From Marinobacter iranensis (lineage in GTDB: Bacteria > Pseudomonadota > Gammaproteobacteria > Pseudomonadales > Oleiphilaceae): a stretch of 64,000 nt of DNA. The notes below the pieces were generated by a model, which worked only from the letters and a program-made list of their open reading frames with translations, was not told where the DNA came from and made no database searches. Where the stretch lies: assembly GCF_029207565.1 (NCBI RefSeq), contig NZ_JANCMW010000012.1:1-64000 (forward strand), given 5' to 3'. Positions 9,418 through 17,602 of this stretch are shown here, piece by piece. Both the position numbers and the translations under genes were made by a program. Every line of letters begins with the position of its first letter. Position 1 is the stretch's first letter.

Positions 9418-10040
9418 ATACCGTTATTACTCAGGATAGAGCAGGCATTCCCGTGCGGCCGTCCAAGCCCGTGGGCGAAGTCTATCGCCGCTACGATGCG
9501 CGCCTGGAAAGTTTGATATCGTTCCGCACCCTGGACATCCGGGAAGACCTTGAGCGCTTCAATCGCTGGCAGAATTCACCCCGGGTAGCGTTTTTCTGGG
9601 AGGAGGACGGCTCGCTGCAGGAACATCGGGCACACTTGGAAACCCTTGCGAAGGATCCCCACTGCCTGCAACTGATCGGGTGTTTTGATGGCGAGCCGTT
9701 TGGGTTCTTCGATGTCTACTGGGCGAAGGAAGATCGCATCGGGCCCCACTGCAATGCCGGGCTGTATGATCGCGGTATCCATATGCTGGTTGGGGAAGAG
9801 CACCATCGCGGGCCCCATAAAGTGGCCTGCTGGTTGCCCTCCCTGGTGCACTACCTGTTCCAGGACGAACCCCGTACCCAGCGTATTGTTTCCGAGCCCC
9901 GATCCGACAATGACCGTATGATCAACCATCTGCAGAACACCGGGTTCGATCGCGTGCGGGACTTTGATTTCCCACACAAACGGGCGGCACTCATGTCACT
10001 TTCCCGGGAGCGCTTCTTTGAACGGTTTCCGATATGTTAG
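9414..10040 (+). CDS. IucB/RhbD-type siderophore N-acyltransferase (GNAT)
   Basis: This 208-residue protein of the siderophore acetyltransferase family includes IucB, AlcB and RhbD as known members. It shows GFFDVYWAKEDRIG, YDRGIHMLVGEEHHRGP and QRIVSEPRSDNDRMI, the acyl-CoA-binding core of this group. These enzymes acylate an N-hydroxylated lysine, ornithine or diamine side chain to give a hydroxamate. The start is TTG 9414, overlapping the hydroxylase stop and preceded by GGGGAGAGG. No N-monooxygenase gene is visible here, so it presumably lies upstream of the window. The acceptor amino acid is not known. Confidence 0.85.
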   Translation: MNTVITQDRAGIPVRPSKPVGEVYRRYDARLESLISFRTLDIREDLERFNRWQNSPRVAFFWEEDGSLQEHRAHLETLAKDPHCLQLIGCFDGEPFGFFDVYWAKEDRIGPHCNAGLYDRGIHMLVGEEHHRGPHKVACWLPSLVHYLFQDEPRTQRIVSEPRSDNDRMINHLQNTGFDRVRDFDFPHKRAALMSLSRERFFERFPIC

Positions 10041-10077
10041 GTTCATGTTCCTTTAACCGTATTACGCAGCCTTAGCC

Positions 10078-10848
10078 ATGACCATTCGCGCGCTTGCCCC
10101 CCTGTTTGTCGGGGATTTTGAACACTACCGGGATGTACTGGTTCTGCAGGACGATTCCCGGCCGTCCTTTCCCGCCCGTGAGCTGGTAACCGCCGAAGGC
10201 CTGGCCTGGCTGCTCGATCATTATCGTCTTTTCCAGCCCGGTGATGACCGTCGGGCACTGCTGTCCCAGTGGTCGCGGTACTACTTCGTGAAGCTGAGCG
10301 TGCCCACGGTGGCGGCGAATTTGGTGCTTGGGCATGAGCTGCCCGTAGGGCTGGACACGCTGGAGATTATCCTGGGGGAGGATGGTCTGCCTGAAGCCTT
10401 CAAGCTACCCCATGAGGGAGGGCCTTTCGCGAGCACGCCCCAGGGGCCGTTTGAGCGTTTTCAGGAATTGCTGGATGGCAACTTCGAGACGCTCATTGAA
10501 GGCTGGAACCAGCAGGTGAAGCTGTCCAGAAAGGTACTGTGGAACAACGCCGCCAATTATGTTGAGTGGCTGGTTAATGCCATGGCGGGTCTTGGATTGC
10601 CGGCGAGGCTGCTTGCCGATGGCAAGCAGCTGATTGAGTCGGAGCGTCGTCCGGATGGCCGCAAGAATCCGATGTTCAGCCCGGTACGCTATGTGGAGCG
10701 CAGCTCAGGGCCCTCGCCCCTGCGCCAGCGGCGCCAGTGTTGTATCCGCTATCGACTGCCGGACCTGGCATTGTGTGAGAACTGCCCCCACATCGATAGG
10801 CCACCCAAGGGCGCCCGCCTGCCGGAAAGCCTGATCGAACAGGCCTGA
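10078..10848 (+). CDS. FhuF-like siderophore-iron reductase
   Basis: This 256-residue cytoplasmic protein of the FhuF family releases iron by reducing the ferric siderophore. The key evidence is the C-terminal iron-sulfur motif in QCCIRYRLPDLALCENCPH. The spacing is exactly Cys-Cys-x10-Cys-x2-Cys, as in FhuF 2Fe-2S proteins. The N-terminal part is the usual all-helical region. The gene is the last of the same-strand siderophore series and converges on the ATPase gene, 31 bases away, with no obvious strong terminator between them. Confidence 0.88.
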   Translation: MTIRALAPLFVGDFEHYRDVLVLQDDSRPSFPARELVTAEGLAWLLDHYRLFQPGDDRRALLSQWSRYYFVKLSVPTVAANLVLGHELPVGLDTLEIILGEDGLPEAFKLPHEGGPFASTPQGPFERFQELLDGNFETLIEGWNQQVKLSRKVLWNNAANYVEWLVNAMAGLGLPARLLADGKQLIESERRPDGRKNPMFSPVRYVERSSGPSPLRQRRQCCIRYRLPDLALCENCPHIDRPPKGARLPESLIEQA

Positions 10849-10879
10849 CCGCAAAGATCAGGACAATGCCGGGCCGGAA

Positions 10880-11647
10880 TCAGACAATGGCTATTTGTGC
10901 GCCATCGGTATGGGGGTGGGGCATGATGGACATGGATATGCCGTAAATGGCTTCCAGCGTACGGCTGTTCATCAGCTCCTGCGGCGCCCCCTGGGTCAGC
11001 AGCCGGCCACTGTGGAGGGCAACAAGGTGATCGCAATAGGTGGCGGCCATGTTGATGTCGTGCAATACCACCACCACACCCATGCCCAGCTCCCTGCCCA
11101 GATTACGAACCAGCGACAGCACTTCCACCTGGTGTGCAATATCCAGCGCCGACGTGGGTTCGTCCAGCAGCAGGTATTTGGCGTTCTGGGCGATCAACAT
11201 GGCCAGCCACACCCGCTGGCGTTCGCCGCCCGACAGTTCGTCAACGTTGCGCCGGGCAAACTGTTGGGTGTCCGTCAGCGCCATGGCCCGATCAACCTCG
11301 GCCTGGTCTTCCGCTGAGAAGCGGCCGAGCGCGCCGTGCCAGGGGTAGCGGCCAAAACGTACCAGGTCGAGGGCTGACAGGCCCTCCGTTGGAGGGAGCT
11401 GTTGCGGCAGGTAGGCAATCTGTCGTGCCAATGGGCGGTCACCCCAGGCATCCAGTGGCTTGCCTTCGAGGGTAATCCGCCCCGCGCTCGGGCTCAGTTG
11501 CCGGGCCAGCAATTTAACCAGCGTCGATTTTCCGGAGCCATTATGGCCGATCAGCCCAACCACATGGCCGTGGTCAATGGTTAGATCAATGGGGTGAAGC
11601 AGTGTCTTGCCATTGATTTGCCAACTGACAGCATCCAGTTCAAACAT
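10880..11647 (-). CDS. Ferric siderophore ABC transporter ATP-binding protein (FhuC/FepC-like)
   Basis: This 255-residue ABC ATPase has Walker A GHNGSGKST, Q-loop YLPQQ, signature LSGGERQR, Walker B YLLLDEPTSALD and H-loop VLHD. The sequence type and size match FhuC/FepC. It should energise the fused permease at 5118-7157, which lacks an ATPase in its own series. It is transcribed towards the FhuF-like gene. A strong Fur-box match lies 47-61 bases upstream of its start, inside the end of the phosphopantetheinyl transferase gene, so it probably has its own iron-regulated promoter. Confidence 0.93.
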   Translation of the reverse strand: MFELDAVSWQINGKTLLHPIDLTIDHGHVVGLIGHNGSGKSTLVKLLARQLSPSAGRITLEGKPLDAWGDRPLARQIAYLPQQLPPTEGLSALDLVRFGRYPWHGALGRFSAEDQAEVDRAMALTDTQQFARRNVDELSGGERQRVWLAMLIAQNAKYLLLDEPTSALDIAHQVEVLSLVRNLGRELGMGVVVVLHDINMAATYCDHLVALHSGRLLTQGAPQELMNSRTLEAIYGISMSIMPHPHTDGAQIAIV

Positions 11648-11693
11648 AGCGCCTCGGGCGGGTAAACAGAAGGAACCGTGATGCTATCGGAAA

Positions 11694-11708
11694 TGGTAAT
11701 TGTTATCA
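11694..11708. promoter_or_regulatory. Fur box upstream of the siderophore ATPase gene
   Basis: TGGTAATTGTTATCA matches the 7-1-7 Fur consensus TGATAATNATTATCA at 12 of 14 informative positions and is nearly palindromic. It covers the stop codon of the phosphopantetheinyl transferase gene and sits just upstream of the ATPase gene on the minus strand. Binding by Fur is inferred from the match and the function of the gene. Confidence 0.72.
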
Positions 11709-12464
11709 ATTGTGTTGGTGGCTGGTGCTGACGACAATGAGGCTGATCAGGCGATCGTGATCCTGTACGAACTGGGCATCCAGTTCCGTGTCGGCCGGCC
11801 AGTCTTCTGAAAGGTGAGTGAGCAGGCGTAGACGGGCAGTGCCATCCGTATGCCAGGCCAGTAACTCGGCATGCTCGAAGTAGAACCGCCGCTGTACCAG
11901 CGGGTAGAGTGCCTTGAAGAGTGTTTCCTTGAGGCAGAAGACGAGGGTAATAAAGAATCCGGCCTGGCTGTTCAGTTCGGAACTGAATCTGGCCCGCTCC
12001 GATGGCGTCAGGATCTGCCGCGAAAGCGGCAGTGCCCGGTCATCCGGCATGATGATCTCCGCATCCAGGCCGAGCCCGGCATAGTGTTGTTGCTGGCCGA
12101 TCACTGCCGCCGCCCAGCCCTGCGTATGGGTGATCGACCCCACGCAACCGGTCGGCCATACCGGTGCCCGGTCATCGCCCTGGGCAGGCGTTACCGGTTG
12201 CCCCGTGATACGTTGGAGGCCTTCGCGGGCGCAGCACCGACCGGCCAGGTATTCCGCCTGGCGTTTGGCAACGGCTCGTTGCACGGAAGGCGGCGGGGCA
12301 ATGTTGCTGCGTTCAAAGTCGTCGGGTTTAAGGTTGCTGGCCTCAAAATCCAGACTGATCAGTTGCAGGCCCGGCACCAATTGTGGCCAGGGCCACCGGT
12401 CGTCCGGAGTGCTGCAGCACGCTGGCAGGAAGCTCACCGTCAAGTCTCCGGCTTGATCAGACAT
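11706..12464 (-). CDS. 4'-phosphopantetheinyl transferase (EntD/Sfp type)
   Basis: This 252-residue enzyme converts apo carrier domains of the synthetase to the holo form using CoA. It shows APVWPTGCVGSITHTQGWAA, the metal-binding GLGLDAE motif and FCLKETLFKALYP, which corresponds to the W/FxxKExxxK motif. The EntD-type N-terminal region (NIAPPPSVQRAVAKRQAEYL) is present. The start chosen is ATG at 12464, which overlaps the ychF stop by 8 bases (ATGTCTGA) and suggests coupling. Longer in-frame forms would lie inside ychF. A siderophore enzyme is thus hooked onto the end of a housekeeping operon. Confidence 0.9.
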   Translation of the reverse strand: MSDQAGDLTVSFLPACCSTPDDRWPWPQLVPGLQLISLDFEASNLKPDDFERSNIAPPPSVQRAVAKRQAEYLAGRCCAREGLQRITGQPVTPAQGDDRAPVWPTGCVGSITHTQGWAAAVIGQQQHYAGLGLDAEIIMPDDRALPLSRQILTPSERARFSSELNSQAGFFITLVFCLKETLFKALYPLVQRRFYFEHAELLAWHTDGTARLRLLTHLSEDWPADTELDAQFVQDHDRLISLIVVSTSHQHN

Positions 12465-13548
12465 TGAACCGGAAGTGGATGACGTCGCCGTCCTGGACGA
12501 TGTATTCCTTGCCTTCCAGGCGCCATTTGCCGGCATCCTTGGCGCCGGCTTCGCCGTTATACTTCACGAAGTCGTCGTAGCTCACCACCTCGGCGCGGAT
12601 AAAGCCCCGCTCGAAGTCGGTGTGGATCACACCCGCTGCCTGGGGTGCAGTAGCACCGACACGGACAGTCCAGGCACGGACTTCTTTTACACCAGCAGTG
12701 AAGTAGGTTTGCAGGTCCAGTAGCCTGTAGCCGCCACGGATTACCCTGTCCAGGCCGGGTTCGTCCATGCCCATTTCGTCCAGGAACATGGATTTCTCAT
12801 CGTCTTCCAGTTCGGAGATTTCGGCTTCTATCTTGTTGCAGATAGGCACCACAACCGCATTCTCGGATTCCGCAATCTTGTTCACGGTGTCCAGGTGAGG
12901 GTTGCTCTCGAACCCGTCTTCGCTGACGTTGGCAATGTACATGGTCGGTTTGACGGTAAGCAGGCAGAGCTCGCGAATCAGCGCCATCTTCTCTTTGTCG
13001 AGATTCATGCTGCGAACCGGCTTGCCTTCGTTCAGCACGGGAAGCAGGGTTTCGAAGATTTCAAGCTGGGCTTTGGCTTCTTTGTCGCCGCTTTTTGCCA
13101 CTCGCTGAACCCGTTTGATGGCTTTCTCGACGGTTTCCAGGTCGGCCAGAGCCAGTTCTGTGTTGATGATCTCTATATCTGAAGCCGGGTCGATCTTGTT
13201 GGCAACGTGAATGACGTTGTCGTCCTCGAAGCAGCGCACCACATGGGCAATGGCGTCGGTCTGGCGGATGTTGGCCAGGAACTGGTTGCCCAGGCCTTCA
13301 CCTTTCGAGGCGCCCTCTACAAGGCCTGCAATATCCACAAACTCCATGGTCGTCGCGACCACTTTTTCCGGCTTCACGATCTCGGCCAGTTTGTTCAGGC
13401 GTGGATCAGGCATGGCAACCACGCCAGCATTGGGCTCGATGGTGCAGAAGGGAAAGTTTTCGGCGCCAATGCCGGATTTGGTCAGCGCGTTGAACAGGGT
13501 GGATTTGCCGACGTTGGGAAGGCCGACGATGCCGCAGTTAAATCCCAT
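12457..13548 (-). CDS. ychF: Ribosome-binding ATPase YchF (redox-regulated)
   Basis: This 363-residue protein of the Obg-related TRAFAC family binds and hydrolyses ATP rather than GTP and associates with the ribosome. The P-loop is GLPNVGKST near residue 9. The switch region FVDIAGLVEGASKGEGLGN follows, then a coiled segment and a C-terminal TGS domain ending in VQDGDVIHFRFNV. Length is typical. It follows pth on the same strand, the order known in Pseudomonas and Escherichia. Confidence 0.98.
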   Translation of the reverse strand: MGFNCGIVGLPNVGKSTLFNALTKSGIGAENFPFCTIEPNAGVVAMPDPRLNKLAEIVKPEKVVATTMEFVDIAGLVEGASKGEGLGNQFLANIRQTDAIAHVVRCFEDDNVIHVANKIDPASDIEIINTELALADLETVEKAIKRVQRVAKSGDKEAKAQLEIFETLLPVLNEGKPVRSMNLDKEKMALIRELCLLTVKPTMYIANVSEDGFESNPHLDTVNKIAESENAVVVPICNKIEAEISELEDDEKSMFLDEMGMDEPGLDRVIRGGYRLLDLQTYFTAGVKEVRAWTVRVGATAPQAAGVIHTDFERGFIRAEVVSYDDFVKYNGEAGAKDAGKWRLEGKEYIVQDGDVIHFRFNV

Positions 13549-13584
13549 GGGGTGCCTCTGCTGGTGCTGGAAAATTTGGGCGGA

Positions 13585-14172
13585 TTATACCGGTTTGAAG
13601 CTGTGCAAGCGATTCATCGCAGCGGGAAGTTTGCCGCTGGCGGCATCCGGAAGCACGCGGATGATCTCGTCGATCACGGCGTTGAGTTCTTCGGTTTCCC
13701 GTTTGCCCAGGCGGCCGAGTACGTAACCGGTTACCTGACGGCTGTCGCCGGGATGGCCGATGCCGATGCGTAGTCTCTGGAAGTCGTTGGTGCCCAGGTG
13801 GGCGATGGTGTCCCGCAGGCCGTTGTGTCCGCCATGTCCGCCGCCTTTCTTGAGTTTGGCGGTGCCGGGGGGCAGGTCGAGATCGTCGTGGGCAACCAGG
13901 ATCTGATCGGGCTGTATCTTGAAAAAGTCCGCCAGTGCCTTGATGGGCAGGCCGCTGCGGTTCATATAGGTGGAGGGGTTCAGCAGGTGCAGGTCCAGGC
14001 CCTGCATTTGAATGCGGGCATAGAGCCCGTGGTATTTCTTTTCGGGGCGGAGCGTCTGGCCCGCTTCACGGGCCAGAGCTTCGACGAACAGGGCGCCGGC
14101 GTTGTGGCGGGTATTCGCATAGTCGGGGCCGGGATTACCCAGCCCCACCACCATGAGGATATCCTGTGCCAT
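13585..14172 (-). CDS. pth: Peptidyl-tRNA hydrolase
   Basis: This 195-residue enzyme recycles peptidyl-tRNA that falls off ribosomes. The active-site segments are intact: GLGNPGPDYANTRHNAG with the catalytic His, AHDDLDLPPG with the catalytic Asp, and GGGHGGHNGLRD with the substrate-binding Asn. It lies between rplY and ychF, as in related genomes, and is probably translated from the same transcript as rplY. Confidence 0.98.
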   Translation of the reverse strand: MAQDILMVVGLGNPGPDYANTRHNAGALFVEALAREAGQTLRPEKKYHGLYARIQMQGLDLHLLNPSTYMNRSGLPIKALADFFKIQPDQILVAHDDLDLPPGTAKLKKGGGHGGHNGLRDTIAHLGTNDFQRLRIGIGHPGDSRQVTGYVLGRLGKRETEELNAVIDEIIRVLPDAASGKLPAAMNRLHSFKPV

Positions 14173-14202
14173 GCGCCGTTGCCCTCATTCGTACAGGAGC
14201 GA

Positions 14203-14856
14203 TTACTCCTTGTCTTCGCCTTCTTCACCCGCTTCGCCGTCTTCGCCTTCGCCGGTATCCTCGGTCTTGGCAGCGCGCGGCTTGTGGATTGCAACGACTG
14301 GCAGGTCGTGGTCTTCGCCCTGCAGCAGTGCAGCGATACGAACGCCTTTGGCCAGTTTCAGATCGCTCAGGTGAACCACCTGGTCCATTTCCACTTCAGC
14401 CATGTCGACTTCGATGAACTCGGGCAGGTTCTGCGGCAGACAGATCACTTCCACTTCGTTGATCTGGTGGTGAGCAACGCCGCCCTGGAGCTTGATGGCC
14501 GGTGCGGAATCTTCGTTCAGGAAGTGCAGCGGTACGTTAACGTGGATCTCGTGATCCTTGTCAACGCGCAGGAAGTCAGCGTGGGTCAGCAGCGGCTTGT
14601 ACGGGTGGCGCTGCAGATCCTTCAGGATCACGCTTTCTTTCTTGCCTTCCAGTTCGATGGTCAGAACGTGTGAGAAGAAGGCTTCGTTTTCCAGAGCTTT
14701 TTTCAGCTCGTTGTGCCAGATGGAAATCGGAGTGGCTTCTTTCTTCCCGCCATAAATGATGGCCGGAATTTTACGCTCCTCGCGACGCAGGCGGCGGCTC
14801 GCACCTCTCCCCTGATCGCCACGAGGAAATGCTTCAATAAGAAATTCCTGAGACAT
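14203..14856 (-). CDS. rplY: 50S ribosomal protein L25/general stress protein Ctc
   Basis: This is a 217-residue long form of L25 (Ctc type), which binds 5S rRNA. The N-terminal L25 domain includes SRRLRREERKIPAIIYGG and the C-terminal TL5-like beta domain follows. The protein ends in a strongly acidic tail rich in Glu, Gly and Asp. The ATG at 14856 is preferred over an in-frame GTG seven codons upstream because GAGGT sits at the right distance before it. Confidence 0.96.
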   Translation of the reverse strand: MSQEFLIEAFPRGDQGRGASRRLRREERKIPAIIYGGKKEATPISIWHNELKKALENEAFFSHVLTIELEGKKESVILKDLQRHPYKPLLTHADFLRVDKDHEIHVNVPLHFLNEDSAPAIKLQGGVAHHQINEVEVICLPQNLPEFIEVDMAEVEMDQVVHLSDLKLAKGVRIAALLQGEDHDLPVVAIHKPRAAKTEDTGEGEDGEAGEEGEDKE

Positions 14857-14950
14857 GGTTATAACCTCGATTTTCACCCGAGCGGCCCGCGACCAGGTCC
14901 TGAACAGGTGACATTTGCGAAATGCCGGAAGCTTTTCCGGCGGACTAAAC

Positions 14951-14979
14951 AGACCGGGAGCCCACTGGGCTCCCGGTCT
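14951..14979 (-). terminator. Strong hairpin between prs and rplY
   Basis: AGACCGGGAGCCC (14951-14963) pairs perfectly with GGGCTCCCGGTCT (14967-14979) around a 3-base loop, a 13-bp stem. On the minus strand it follows prs and is trailed by GTTTAG, so it probably ends or attenuates the prs transcript ahead of rplY. The weak T-run leaves partial read-through possible. Confidence 0.65.
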
Positions 14980-15012
14980 GGATTCTTCTCTCTAAATCAG
15001 GCTGTTAGCTGA

Positions 15013-15963
15013 TCAGGCGTTCTCAAACATCGCGCTGATGGACTCTTCGTTGCTGACGCGACGAATGGATTCCGCAAGCAGCCCAGCCATAGTGAGGATG
15101 CGGATCTTATCACAATTACGCGCTTTGTCACCCAGTGGGATGGTGTCACAGACTACCAGTTCGTCCAATTGGGAGGCGTTGAGGTTGTCAACAGCCGGCC
15201 CGGAAAGGACAGGGTGCGTGATGTAGGCGACTACGCGGGCGGCGCCATGTTCCTTCAGGGCATTGGCGGCCTTGCAGAGGGTGCCGGCGGTGTCGATGAT
15301 GTCGTCCACCAGGATACAGGTCTTGTCTTTTACATCACCGATGATGTGCATGACCTGTGACACGTTGGCCTTTGGACGACGTTTGTCGATGATGGCCAGG
15401 TCGGCGTCGTCGAGGCGCTTGGCCACGGCGCGGGCACGAACAACACCGCCTACGTCCGGAGAAACCACGACAAAGTTTTCAAAGCGCTGCTTCTCGATAT
15501 CCTCGAGCATGACCGGGGTGGCGTAGATGTTATCCACCGGGATGTCGAAGAAGCCCTGAATCTGGTCGGCGTGCAGGTCGACCGTCAGAACCCGGTCAAC
15601 GCCAATGCTGGAAATCATGTCTGCAACCACTTTCGCACTGATGGCAACGCGGGTGGACCGGACACGGCGGTCCTGGCGGGCGTAGCCATAGTAGGGGATA
15701 ACCGCGGTAACCCGGGTGGCGGATGCGCGACGCAGGGCGTCAGCCATCACGATCAGTTCCATCAGGTTATCGTTGGTGGGGTTGCAGGTGGGCTGGATGA
15801 TGAAGACATCATGCCCGCGGACGTTCTCGTTGATTTCAACGGTGGTTTCACCGTCGCTGAAGGTTCCAACGGTGGCCTGGCCCATGGGAATGTGGAGTTT
15901 TTGGGCGATGGCCTTGGCAAGCTCTGGGTTGGCGTTGCCGGTAAAAATCATCAGTTTGGACAC
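15013..15963 (-). CDS. prs: Ribose-phosphate pyrophosphokinase (PRPP synthetase)
   Basis: This 316-residue enzyme makes PRPP from ribose 5-phosphate and ATP for nucleotide, His and Trp synthesis. It shows FTGNANPELAKAIAQKL, the catalytic flexible-loop region YARQDRR, the metal site VDLHADQIQGFFDIPVDN and the PRPP loop VDDIIDTAGT. The start is the GTG at 15963 (GTG-Ser-Lys-Leu), which gives the normal family length. Any longer reading would run through the tRNA-Gln gene upstream. Confidence 0.98.
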   Translation of the reverse strand: MSKLMIFTGNANPELAKAIAQKLHIPMGQATVGTFSDGETTVEINENVRGHDVFIIQPTCNPTNDNLMELIVMADALRRASATRVTAVIPYYGYARQDRRVRSTRVAISAKVVADMISSIGVDRVLTVDLHADQIQGFFDIPVDNIYATPVMLEDIEKQRFENFVVVSPDVGGVVRARAVAKRLDDADLAIIDKRRPKANVSQVMHIIGDVKDKTCILVDDIIDTAGTLCKAANALKEHGAARVVAYITHPVLSGPAVDNLNASQLDELVVCDTIPLGDKARNCDKIRILTMAGLLAESIRRVSNEESISAMFENA

Positions 15964-16015
15964 GATGGCATCCTTCTCGGTATCGGCGTTTGATTCAGAA
16001 GAAGCGGGAGAAAGG

Positions 16016-16090
16016 TGGCTGGGGTGGCAGGATTCGAACCTGCGCATGACGGGATCAAAACCCGTTGCCTTACCACTTGGCGACACCCCA
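16016..16090 (-). tRNA. tRNA-Gln (anticodon UUG)
   Basis: This 75-base tRNA includes an encoded CCA. Acceptor arms are TGGGGTG and CACCCCA with discriminator G. The anticodon stem ACGGG/CCCGT encloses loop TTTTGAT, giving anticodon TTG. The T arm is intact with GGTTCGAATCC. It sits between ispE and prs, the same position as in Pseudomonas genomes, and is probably processed from the operon transcript. Confidence 0.97.
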
Positions 16091-16109
16091 GTATCGTGCT
16101 TTTTTGGCA

Positions 16110-16967
16110 TCATTTCAGCTCTGTCAGCTTTTTGTGAAGTGGTGAGATGTTCACCCCTTGAGCTACGAACCCCGTGATGCCGGAGGGTTTGCTTTCCCAG
16201 ATAATCCGGGCTGCGGATTCTGTCGGGAAACGTCCAAATATGCAAGCCCCGGTTCCGGTTAATCTTGCAGGTCCGAATTGTGCAAGCCACTCCAGGCTTT
16301 GATGAACCTCAGGATACAGTCTTCGAACTACATCCTCACAGTCGTTTCGGTACCTCGAGGCGTCTCCCTCAAAAGCGGGCGCTATTTTGATTCCGGGGGT
16401 ATCCCTTGTCAACCCTTGCTCGGAAAAAATCTCCCTGGTGCTTATATCGCATGGTGGTTTTATAACCAAAAACCAGTCTTCGGGTGGATGGGCATCGGTT
16501 AGCCGTTCGCCCACGCCTTCACCCCACGCGGAATGGCCGCGAACGAACACCGGTACATCGGCACCCAAGGCCAGGCCCAGTTCCGCCAGCTCGTCCAGGG
16601 AGTAATTGAGGCCCCATAGCTGGTTCAGCCCCAGCAGGGTGGTGGCGGCATTGGAGCTGCCGCCCCCCAGGCCGCCGCCCATGGGCAGCCGTTTGTCGAC
16701 CGCGATACTGGCACCGGGGACTTCCCTGTTGGCGGCCGCCGCCAGTTGCCGTGCGGCGCGGACAACCAGGTTTTCGTCGTCCGGCACGCCGGGTATGGAT
16801 TGCTCAAGGACAATTTGCCCATCCGTGCGTGGGGTCAGGGTTATGGTGTCGCCGTAATCCAGGAACTGAAACAGGGTTTGCAGTTCATGGTAGCCGTCTG
16901 GCCGCCGCCCGAGAATGTGCAGGAACAGGTTCAGCTTTGCCGGGGAGGGCAGCTTCAGGCTGGTCAC
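16110..16967 (-). CDS. ispE: 4-diphosphocytidyl-2-C-methyl-D-erythritol kinase
   Basis: This 285-residue GHMP kinase of the non-mevalonate isoprenoid pathway phosphorylates CDP-methylerythritol. It has PAKLNLFLHILGRRPDGYHEL at the N-terminus, the ATP-binding glycine loop PMGGGLGGGSSNAA and the C-terminal LTGTGACIFG motif. Its ATG overlaps the lolB stop by 4 bases. Length is normal. Confidence 0.98.
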   Translation of the reverse strand: MTSLKLPSPAKLNLFLHILGRRPDGYHELQTLFQFLDYGDTITLTPRTDGQIVLEQSIPGVPDDENLVVRAARQLAAAANREVPGASIAVDKRLPMGGGLGGGSSNAATTLLGLNQLWGLNYSLDELAELGLALGADVPVFVRGHSAWGEGVGERLTDAHPPEDWFLVIKPPCDISTREIFSEQGLTRDTPGIKIAPAFEGDASRYRNDCEDVVRRLYPEVHQSLEWLAQFGPARLTGTGACIFGRFPTESAARIIWESKPSGITGFVAQGVNISPLHKKLTELK

Positions 16968-17602
16968 CGGCTGTCTCCGTCTGCCCGGCGCCAGCTGGTA
17001 ACCACCAGCCTCACGCGCTTCTCGCCCTTGACCGCGGTGATGCGGGCCGGCAGTGGGGGATAGTCGTTAATGAACGACTGCCAGCGGTCATAGCGGATCT
17101 CCCAGCCCAGTTGGCGGATGACGGCCAGCCGGTCCTGGTCGTCAAAGAACAGTCGAAAATCTCCCTCAGGGCCGGGCAGGCCCCGTATCCACCAGGCCAG
17201 ACTGTCGATGGGAAGCTGCCAGCCGGTGGCGGCGTTGACCAGTGCTTCCGGGTCGCCGGACTGGTAGCGTTCGCCGTCGGGAAGCGTGAGCTCGATAAAG
17301 CCCGGCACACCCTCAAGGGTGGTGTGGCCCATGCCAAGGAAGGAGGATGACAGGGCCAGTTCGTAGGCTTCCTGGTCCTGCTTCCAGTAGTTGATCACGG
17401 CGGTACCACTGTCCGAGGGTTGGCGGACAGCCAGTTTCCCTGTCAGTTCCCAGTGCTGGAACTGGTCACGCCGGGCACTGGTCTCACTCCAGTCCGCTGG
17501 CGGCTGTTCAGTGAGACCTTCGGGTAATGGATCAACCTGCAGTGAGGTACAGCCGCCCAGGAGCAGGGCGGCAAGGGTCAGGGCAATTGCGGGAAATCTC
17601 AC
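16964..17602 (-). CDS. lolB: Outer-membrane lipoprotein receptor LolB
   Basis: This 212-residue lipoprotein receives lipoproteins from LolA and inserts them in the outer membrane. The signal peptide ends in lipobox LLGGC, with the lipid-bearing Cys at residue 18. The mature part has WELTGKLAVRQ and the protruding-loop region SSSFLGMGHTTLEGVPG. The start is GTG at 17602 and overlaps the stop of the upstream TPR lipoprotein gene as GTGA. It shares the operon with ispE. Confidence 0.95.
   Translation of the reverse strand: MRFPAIALTLAALLLGGCTSLQVDPLPEGLTEQPPADWSETSARRDQFQHWELTGKLAVRQPSDSGTAVINYWKQDQEAYELALSSSFLGMGHTTLEGVPGFIELTLPDGERYQSGDPEALVNAATGWQLPIDSLAWWIRGLPGPEGDFRLFFDDQDRLAVIRQLGWEIRYDRWQSFINDYPPLPARITAVKGEKRVRLVVTSWRRADGDSR

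Noticed and set aside
15964..16290. In-frame N-terminal extension of prs
   Set aside because: It would run through the tRNA-Gln gene and into ispE. Family homology starts at GTG 15963, which gives the normal length.
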